From positions 1,276,849 to 1,340,848 of the forward strand of contig BCHH01000003.1 of the NCBI GenBank assembly GCA_001599595.1: a stretch of 64,000 nt of DNA, read 5' to 3'. The translations under genes and the position numbers were made by a program. Of this stretch, positions 57,521 through 64,000 are shown one piece after another. Numbering within the stretch: the stretch's first letter is position 1; each line of letters starts with the position of its first letter. Source of the DNA: Beverwykella pulmonaria. Taxonomy: Eukaryota; Ascomycota; Dothideomycetes; Pleosporales; Melanommataceae. The notes under the pieces were generated by a model. That model worked only from the letters and a program-made list of their open reading frames with translations. It was not told the DNA's origin and searched no databases.

Positions 57521-58119
57521 CCGGGACACCAAGAAAGAACGGAGTTGCTGGAGTCACAGAAATTTTCTTAGCGCGTAAGAGTAAGCATTGTGATATTGAG
57601 CCTTCTCAGCCTAAACTATCTTGTGCTGCGTTTTCTTATAAGACGCCAAGTGGGCTTACATGTTGTACTTGTTCTATCCAGCTCACCGCAAAACTCACAC
57701 CCAATTCTTGTCCGGGTTTTGGGCATAAAGTCGATCAACGGCTATTTAACGCAATTTAACGCAATTTAACGCCATTTGACACCTGGATCATGACTCTTAG
57801 GAACAGTGAGCCAAGAGAGGCGCTGGGGAAGACTACGCAAGTAGTACAAGATGACTTATACCTTGAACCAAGGCACTTCAGAGTCCATCACTGTGAATGT
57901 CCATAGTGTAACATTCAGTACACCTACAAAACCCCCACTGCAGAACAATAATTCTGCCGCAATTCGATGCATACAGGAGGAATACGTACGGTTGAATATA
58001 CTACTGCGAGCTCACCTCACAGTTCCTTGAGTAGCAGATCAACACGTTGCGTGAGGATTGATTCAAAAACCTTACACCCCAGTTTTCTGTAGCATACTTG
58101 CACTTTGCTTTCATTGTTG
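57521..58119. other. Intergenic region between pogo element and NMT-like gene
   Basis: About 600 bp without a recognised gene. A short tandem (ttaacgcaatttaacgcaatttaacgcca) lies at 57747-57775. Confidence 0.45.
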
Positions 58120-59490
58120 CTACACAAGTATCACAGCGATACCTCCTCTTCCACTCTTGTTGTGCGTCGTCTGAAACGTATTGATGCCTCCTGAAATGGG
58201 TGCAGTACAATAATTGAAAAGATAATACTGCAAATCGGCATCTCCTGAACGAAAATTGAGTTCACGAAGGAACAATGGGTTATCGAGCAACGTCAAGGCA
58301 TTGAAGACATCGAATCCTTCCTGGGCATCACGATCATTAGCTATTTCTCAGGATGTGGAAGAGATGGTATGGTCGCATACTCTTTTAGCCAGGATAAGGG
58401 CATCGTTCGTGAGCATCACTAGCCTCTCCTTCAGGCCTTTCTTATCTTCGTTGAAGGCACTCTCTGAAGCATAGTAGCTCATATACGCAACCTTGATGCT
58501 CCTCTCTTGAGAATTTTGTAGGACTAGATCCTCGATCAGGAAGAAAGAAAAAAAGTCGGTTATTGCATGTGTTTCAGGGTCCTGAACTACGTAAGTCCAC
58601 AAAAATCGCCCACTGGGCGAATTAGTTGTAGGTATGAGCCAGTGCTGTAGATCTTCTTCAAAAGGTACCAACGCAAGGTCAAAAGGAATCAGATATCGGC
58701 AGAGTAGGTCATGAACTGAAGGCAGATCCGCGGCCTGCATCGGACGAAGGTTCCGCACAGAAGTATCCAATGGTAGTGAGTATTTGAGAATCTCCTCATC
58801 TAGGCTCGAGTCCGGGGGTATTTCCATGAAGTTAACTTGATGAAGCTTGAGCCAGTTCAGTGGGCGGTGGTAATACCGACAGGTAGCTACCGGCTTCGGA
58901 AGGACCACCGCAGACGTATAGATAGCCTGGTAGACCCCGTCTAAATAGCACCGTCGCGTGATCTCTCTAATTAAGACAGGGGCGAGTCGGCGAGTTCTCA
59001 AGCTTGAATGCACGCAGAGGAAATTGATCTCCGCAACCTTCAGCTCCTGCTTCCGGACCCTGATATCTAAGGGTACGCCGCATATACAAGTGACAAGCTT
59101 GCGGGACTGAGACCTCCGAATCCCAACATGCCACTGCTTCTTCCATCCAGGAGGTTTCCACGCCCTGTTTTAGGGATACTGGTCAGCTTGTATCCGGGTG
59201 ACAGCTTTCTGTAGGTTCGCCTCTTACCAATCCAGGAAAGTAGGGGAATAGTTGAAGCGAAACATCTCATTAGCGTCTTCCACGTAATGGTCTCTCAGAA
59301 AATGGTATAGCTCGTCCAACTCGGCTTTATTCTCCAAGTCAATGGTAGTCCACTCGCAACCGTTTACAAGAACTTCTGGCTCGTTTGACACCTCGTCTCG
59401 TTGAATTATCTCGATAGGCCCGTCATCGGTTCCAAAAATGCCATTGAACTGTGGCACAGGCTGTGTTTTCCAAAATTTGTACGAGGACAT
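58120..59490 (-). CDS. Divergent, short N-myristoyltransferase-like protein
   Basis: A 415-aa protein from three exons, 59490-59228, 59164-58381 and 58320-58120, all phases consistent. The family transfers myristate from myristoyl-CoA to N-terminal glycines. Landmarks in order are [12 protein letters not shown], a GPIE element, [19 protein letters not shown], the acyl-CoA site [68 protein letters not shown], then [18 protein letters not shown] and [11 protein letters not shown], ending [10 protein letters not shown]. The catalytic core is complete in outline. The usual Lys-rich N-terminal extension of about 80-100 residues, which tethers NMT to ribosomes, is missing, as the protein starts at YKFW. 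Many otherwise invariant positions differ. This looks like an accessory paralogue rather than the essential housekeeping NMT. It is head to head with a STAND gene. Confidence 0.82.
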
Positions 59491-60159
59491 ATTGTGGGGA
59501 GTTTTAGAGCCACCTTTTTGCTGATTGAATCAAGGCCTAGTGCGCAGATAAGTCGACCCAGGCACAACCACTAAGTCTATTAGCCCCAGCCGTCTGCTCA
59601 AAATAATGGAGACTGGAAAAGTGTTGCAATAGAACAGGTGCAGATCTAGGCAATGTACTTATAGATGGTGATGTGAAGATATAGCGGAAGTGTTTCTGTC
59701 AAACCATTGCAAGGAATGAGCTAAGCTGACGACAAGACGACACGTGTTTGGCAACATGGTTGGATAAGTGATCATACAAGATATAATTGGCTTCTCAAGA
59801 AGGCGTGTTTTTCCGGTTGGTCCGATGACCGAATCCCACCAGCAATGATTTGAACTCGTGTTTTCTTGCAGCAATCGCACCTCTTTCGTCCATCGACTAA
59901 AGATCAACTTCTACCTACCGTCCCTCATCAGCTTCGGTTAGTTTTAACACGATTGCGAAAAACCTTGTTTGCTAGAAAAAACTGCATTTCTTTTTGGAGA
60001 AAGAGTTTTTCCAGCGTGGATTCCCCCCTTTGTAAGGCCTCTGGATTTCCAGTCTTGCATATCAATCTCACGCTGGGCAGGTATGGCAGCCATACACTCT
60101 ACTGCATCCTGCCACCTTGGGTATTTAGTTTTTGAGAGTTTCAAGGCGTGCCTTTGGCC
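59491..60159. promoter_or_regulatory. Divergent promoter region between NMT-like and STAND genes
   Basis: 669 bp separating two oppositely oriented start codons. No other gene is seen. Co-regulation is possible by geometry; no specific site identified. Confidence 0.4.
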
Positions 60160-62967
60160 ATGGGGAAATGGAAAGATCTTTTAGGGGGGTCAAAATCAAT
60201 GAGATTTCAGCCTAGCCAAGACCCTTCACCTACCCCAACACTCGACTTCCAATCCCAGGCTTCGACGCTTTTACCTGAAACATCCCTATCCTCATTATCT
60301 TTTCCTGATGGAGTTGAGATATGGCACGACTGCCCTGACGCCACACTTGATATTTGCTTCGTTCATGGTCTAACTGGGAGCCGGAATAGCACCTGGACGG
60401 CCCACGGGCAGGATACTCCCTGGCCAAAGACGCTCCTTCCGGGGAATTTTAGGAAAGCGCGAATTCTCACTTACGGCTACGACGCCTACGTAGTGCGAAA
60501 ATCGGTATCATCTGTTAATCAGTTGACAGATCATGCCGCAAATTTCCTTAGCGATTTGACAGCAGATAGAGACACTGCGCCAGATCGTCCCCTCATCTTT
60601 GTTGCCCATAGTTTGGGTGGGCTCGTCTGCAAGAAGGCCATGTTGCTCTCGCGTAACAACCCTGAACCTCATCTTCGGAGCATATTCGATTGCGTCAGGG
60701 GCATAATATTCATGGGCACACCCCACAAAGGTTCCTGGATGGCCGACTGGGCCAAAATACCGGCCACTGCTCTAGGTTTTGTAAAGACTACTAACAGGTC
60801 GTTGTTGAAAGTCTTGGAGACGCATGACCAACTGCTCGAGGACACTCGAGTTAACTTGTCTGGAATGCTTCGAGAATTGAGCAACGCCAGCCGACCAATA
60901 CAAGTTACATGTTTCTATGAAGAACTGCCTCAGTTCAGTGGTAGACTCGTTGTTTCTAAGGATTCAGCTACTCTTGGAGGTTATACTGCGATTAGCATTC
61001 ACGCTAATCACAGCAATATGGTCAAGTTTGGCTCTGCCGAAGACAACGGCTTCAAGAGATTGCTCGGGGAGTTGAAGAGATGGGAGAAAACACTTGAACA
61101 AACTCGAGGCCTCCCTGTCGAGCTTCCTACATTATCGCAGGAGCAGCTAGGTGACGAACTTGAACAATACATGTCAGCTATCGACTTGACTCAATTTCCA
61201 TCCATGCAACCCGAGGCTCAATTCAAAGAGAACAAAGCGAACGAAACGCCAGTGAGTTTGGACTGGTTTTTCCAAAGCACGGAACTGAAGGATTGGGAGT
61301 CTAGCTCATCGGCGGCAATGCTGCAGCTAGGTGGCAAGTCCAGATCAGAGAATCATCAAGTATTTGAACGACTCTGGAGGAACCTTGTTAACGTGGGGTC
61401 CAAGGTTATCTATGTTTCTTGTTCGCCCTCACTTGGGTTCGATCACAAGGTCAAACCGGATGAGCAAATGCTACAGGTCTTTCGGTTACTGATATGTCAA
61501 CTCATGGATGACGACGCCTCGCGAATTCGCTACGCTATGAAACAGCAACCTCTCTCAAAACTTGCAGAAATTTCGCCTTTCGTTTCGAAGAAGGATAGGA
61601 TGTTAAAGCACTTGCACAATGTGTTGTTCTATGCTCTATCTGCGCAACCAAGACGTCATATCCATCTCCTGCTCGATGAAATCGATGCGCTTGGACCTTC
61701 CATGTATCGACTTGTAGAAAATCTTGCCCAGTTGTACTCTGAAATATTGGAGCTAGGCGATTCTGAGAGGCCAGTAGTGAAGATCTTCTTCAACACGCCA
61801 CCTCGCAACTTGTCCGGACTCTCGAAAGACCTAGAGACAATATTAGACCAGGTCCAGTATATAGAAAAGGATAAAGAGTTGAAAGGTCTGTATCTCATTT
61901 AGCTAGCTAAGGATAATCTATTCACTAAAGTTCGAACAGATTGTCTGCAATCGCTCTACTCCGATTTCGAGGCAAGACTACGGACTATACAGAATGCAGA
62001 GACGCATACATGCGAATGGCTCTGGGCAGATGAGAATTATCTAGAATGGCGATCAGCAGAGCGCTCAAGTTTGCTCCTAATACAAGGTAAACCTGGAAGT
62101 GGAAAGTCGACATTGGCGAAGCGCATTCTCAGTGAAATTAGGGACTCCGTTGTCTCTCCGGATGACTTGGTTGCGTACTTCTTTTACTCTTTCCGCGGCG
62201 GCAGTTGGGAAACCAGCCATGAGATTATGCTCCGGTCAATCTTATACCAGCTGCTGAATCAAAAACCAAGCCTTTTCAAAATCTTCCGCGACTCCTACCG
62301 AGCTGGACGCCGAGAGCACCGTCATAACTTCATTTGGACAATGCCTGTATTAGTGAATATGATGAAGGCTTTGGCGGAATTTGAGATGGGCGGGAAGATC
62401 TATATTGTCCTGGGTGCAATGGATGAGTCCGATGGTCAACAATTGCCGCTGATCCTTAACACGATTCAGGCCATTTGTTCTCCCAACTCGCGATGCACTA
62501 TCAAAGCTGTCATGAAAACTAGGCCATTGCCGAAGAAAGCTGCGGGCCAACAAGTAAATCAATTGTCTCCGTTGTCACTAATATTGGAAGACAAGAACCG
62601 AGCAGACATTGAAAGAATTGTGGATCAAGAGATTGAGCAAATAACTGCAGATGTAATGGAGGAGGATAATACAATAGAAACGACAGTGTTCGATGGCATC
62701 AAACGATACATCAAAGATCACGCCGAAGGCGTGTTCCTTTGGGTTGATATCGTCCTGAAAGAGTTTAGAAACCTCACAGATGAAGGCTGGAGCCAGAGCA
62801 AGCTCGATCACCTTAAGACTGTTCTCCCTTTGAGGCTCATGGATCTGTACCGGCGGATCACACAGCGACTGGAAAAAAATCTGTCAGAAGACCAGATCTT
62901 CGAGGGCCGGAAGTTGTTGATATCCGCGGCATTTTCCTTGAAGCATTCTCTGAGCATAGAGTTCTAG
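60160..62967 (+). pseudogene. STAND protein: alpha/beta hydrolase, degenerate NTPase and NACHT, one internal stop
   Basis: One frame of 936 codons from GCCATGG at 60160 to TAG at 62965-62967, broken only by TAG at 61900-61902 (codon 581). Residues about 35-300 form a PGAP1/DUF676-type hydrolase with FVHGLTGSRNSTW, the nucleophile elbow VAHSLGGLVCKKA and MGTPHKGS. Residues about 360-580 resemble a P-loop NTPase with weak Walker A (LQLGGKS) and clear Walker B (HIHLLLDEIDAL). After the stop come a NACHT domain with intact Walker A GKPGSGKST (about 643), FFYSFRGG and altered Walker B IYIVLGAMDESD, where Gly replaces the usual Asp. The stop could be CAG changed to TAG. No C-terminal ankyrin, WD or TPR repeats follow. 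Readthrough, two separate proteins or a pseudogene are all possible. Confidence 0.72.
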
Positions 62968-63171
62968 TGAGGCATCATTGTCACTCAATCAAACTTGTTG
63001 TATACTCATTTGTGCTATGTACCCGACATAGAAGGAACTGTCCTGGCCCAGCCAGGAACTACACTATAGGAAGAGGCCCGTTGGCGTAACCTGGTCTAGT
63101 ATAGCGTAAGGGGTATAGTCATGTGAATTCCTGTACGTAACTACCTCGCATCCTCTGTAGTTTGCCTCACG
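62968..63171. other. Short convergent spacer
   Basis: 204 bp between the end of the STAND frame and the stop of the minus-strand ATPase gene. Stops in the STAND frame appear at once, so no repeat domain continues here. Confidence 0.5.
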
Positions 63172-64000
63172 TCACAATGTGATTATCTTCCTGAACCATC
63201 TTGGCTCATCCCAGAGAGCCGAATTTTCCTCGCAAAACCGCTTCATTAGTGTCGACTGGAAGCCAATCTCTCTAGAATTAACGTGCAATGCGAACACGTT
63301 TGTTTTCAGTAGCTCGTCCCCAGTTTTGGCGCTTATTAGATTATAATACGTCTTTTCTGCGATAGGTCCCTTCTGTAAAAGTTCACGTATGATTGTTGCT
63401 CCTTCCTTGTAGTAACGACGTTTGGGGAGAATGTTAGCGGCCTGTAGTTGCGTGCTGGCATCGGACAACATCATCTGGCGCGCAGCTGTAACAGTGGTGA
63501 GAAACTAACCCTCTCTCCTGCATAGCATGCTATACACATACCTTCAAATGAGCCAATTCTCGCGACATGATCCGCCATGTACTTGAGGTGTATCATGCGT
63601 CCACCAACAAGCCCATAAATCTGCGCCGCCCGCTCCCCATCAATCCCTTGGATTTTAAGGTACTGGAGAGCTTCCTCATTGCTCACATCGCCGACATCAA
63701 TAATCGGCCCATGTCTTGACCACGAACTTCTCTCTATAGCACTTAATTAGCACATAACAAATGAACGAAGGTTATAACATAATCTACTTACCCTTCATCT
63801 GAAGTGGGACATTTCCTTCGCTAGATATAAAGACGACAGAGACCGTTCCTTCATCAGCAGTGAGTTTTGCATAGTCCTGGAATAGGTCTAGGAGCTCTGG
63901 TTGCTGTTGTGCAAGTCTATTTGCGTTATCAACTATTAGGACTGGTACTTTCTTATACTCTGTCTTATATCTAGTAGCAATTTGCGAAAATCTTTCTAAA
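63172..64000 (-). CDS. ATPase_2-like P-loop ATPase, C-terminal part (5' end outside window)
   Basis: Three exons are visible: from the window edge to 63792, 63733-63542 and 63485-63172. The introns are 63791-63734 (GTAAGT..ATAG) and 63541-63486 (GTATGT..ACAG), and the frames join. The visible 237 or so residues begin with the Walker B strand VPVLIVDNANRLAQQQPELL, continue with TVSVVFISSEGNVPLQMK, RSSWSRHGPIIDVGDVSNEE and IYGLVGGRMIHLKYMADHV, and end in a helical winged-helix-like domain (YYKEGATIIRELLQKGPIAE). This order resembles the AAA+ ATPase_2 group found as expanded families in fungi. The Walker A motif should lie beyond the edge. Function unknown. Confidence 0.65.

Noticed and set aside
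60148..60159. Earlier start of the STAND frame at a GTG codon
   Set aside because: GTG is not a normal start in fungal nuclear genes, and the ATG four codons later has an excellent context.
61882..61912. A 22-bp GT..AG intron removing the STAND stop codon
   Set aside because: Far below the minimum length of introns seen in this window (about 45 bp).
1..64000. CRISPR arrays, bacterial-type operons, ribosomal RNA genes or a replication origin
   Set aside because: No regularly spaced repeats, ribosomal RNA signatures or operon-like ribosome binding sites were seen, and the sequence is eukaryotic.

Overview
The window looks like nuclear DNA of a filamentous ascomycete (Pezizomycotina). Most genes carry short introns of about 45-200 bp with GT..AG ends. 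The housekeeping proteins (AP-1 sigma, MAF1, RanBP1/Yrb1, TAF14, GCS light chain, GT15 mannosyltransferase, Hcs1-type helicase, Nth-type glycosylase) are all of fungal type. The transposon copies carry many in-frame TAG/TAA/TGA codons of the kind that C-to-T (RIP-like) mutation produces. I cannot name the species from the sequence.

Layout. (1) 1-14 kb, accessory-looking left arm: a polyamine-oxidase-type flavin amine oxidase with a damaged-looking first junction, a HeLo-like/TPR protein without a nucleotide-binding domain, a tandem pair of DUF6590-type genes, an AT-rich island bounded by direct repeats, a weak hypothetical locus, and an internally deleted Tc1/mariner element with recognisable terminal inverted repeats. 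(2) 15.8-31.3 kb, conserved core: a low-complexity coiled-coil protein, a divergent pair of DNA-metabolism genes (HCS1-like helicase and NTH-like DNA glycosylase), a decayed membrane-protein-like locus, the glutamate-cysteine ligase regulatory subunit, AP-1 sigma and MAF1. (3) 33.2-34.7 kb: a dead Tc1/mariner element with isolated N bases. (4) 34.7-40 kb: more than 5 kb without a convincing gene, leading to a serine/proline-rich 909-aa protein. (5) 44.6-54.2 kb, core again: a DUF4604 protein, a GT15 mannosyltransferase, an 844-aa membrane-anchored protein, RanBP1 and TAF14. (6) 55.4-64 kb, accessory right arm: a RIP-damaged pogo/Fot1 element with a TA target duplication, a short divergent N-myristoyltransferase (NMT) paralogue, a STAND protein (alpha/beta hydrolase, degenerate NTPase, NACHT) with one internal stop, and the C-terminal part of an ATPase gene that runs off the window.

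The most interesting unit is the divergent pair at 58.1-63.0 kb. A compact NMT-like gene lies head to head with a STAND NTPase whose first ATG encodes Met-Gly, the residues an NMT needs on a substrate. The core genes appear to be ordinary single-copy functions in trafficking, transcription, redox and repair. The two ends hold the NLR-like proteins, repeats and decayed genes expected of fast-evolving regions. Exon boundaries were read by eye and checked for frame arithmetic. No database search was possible, so family names rest on recognised motifs.
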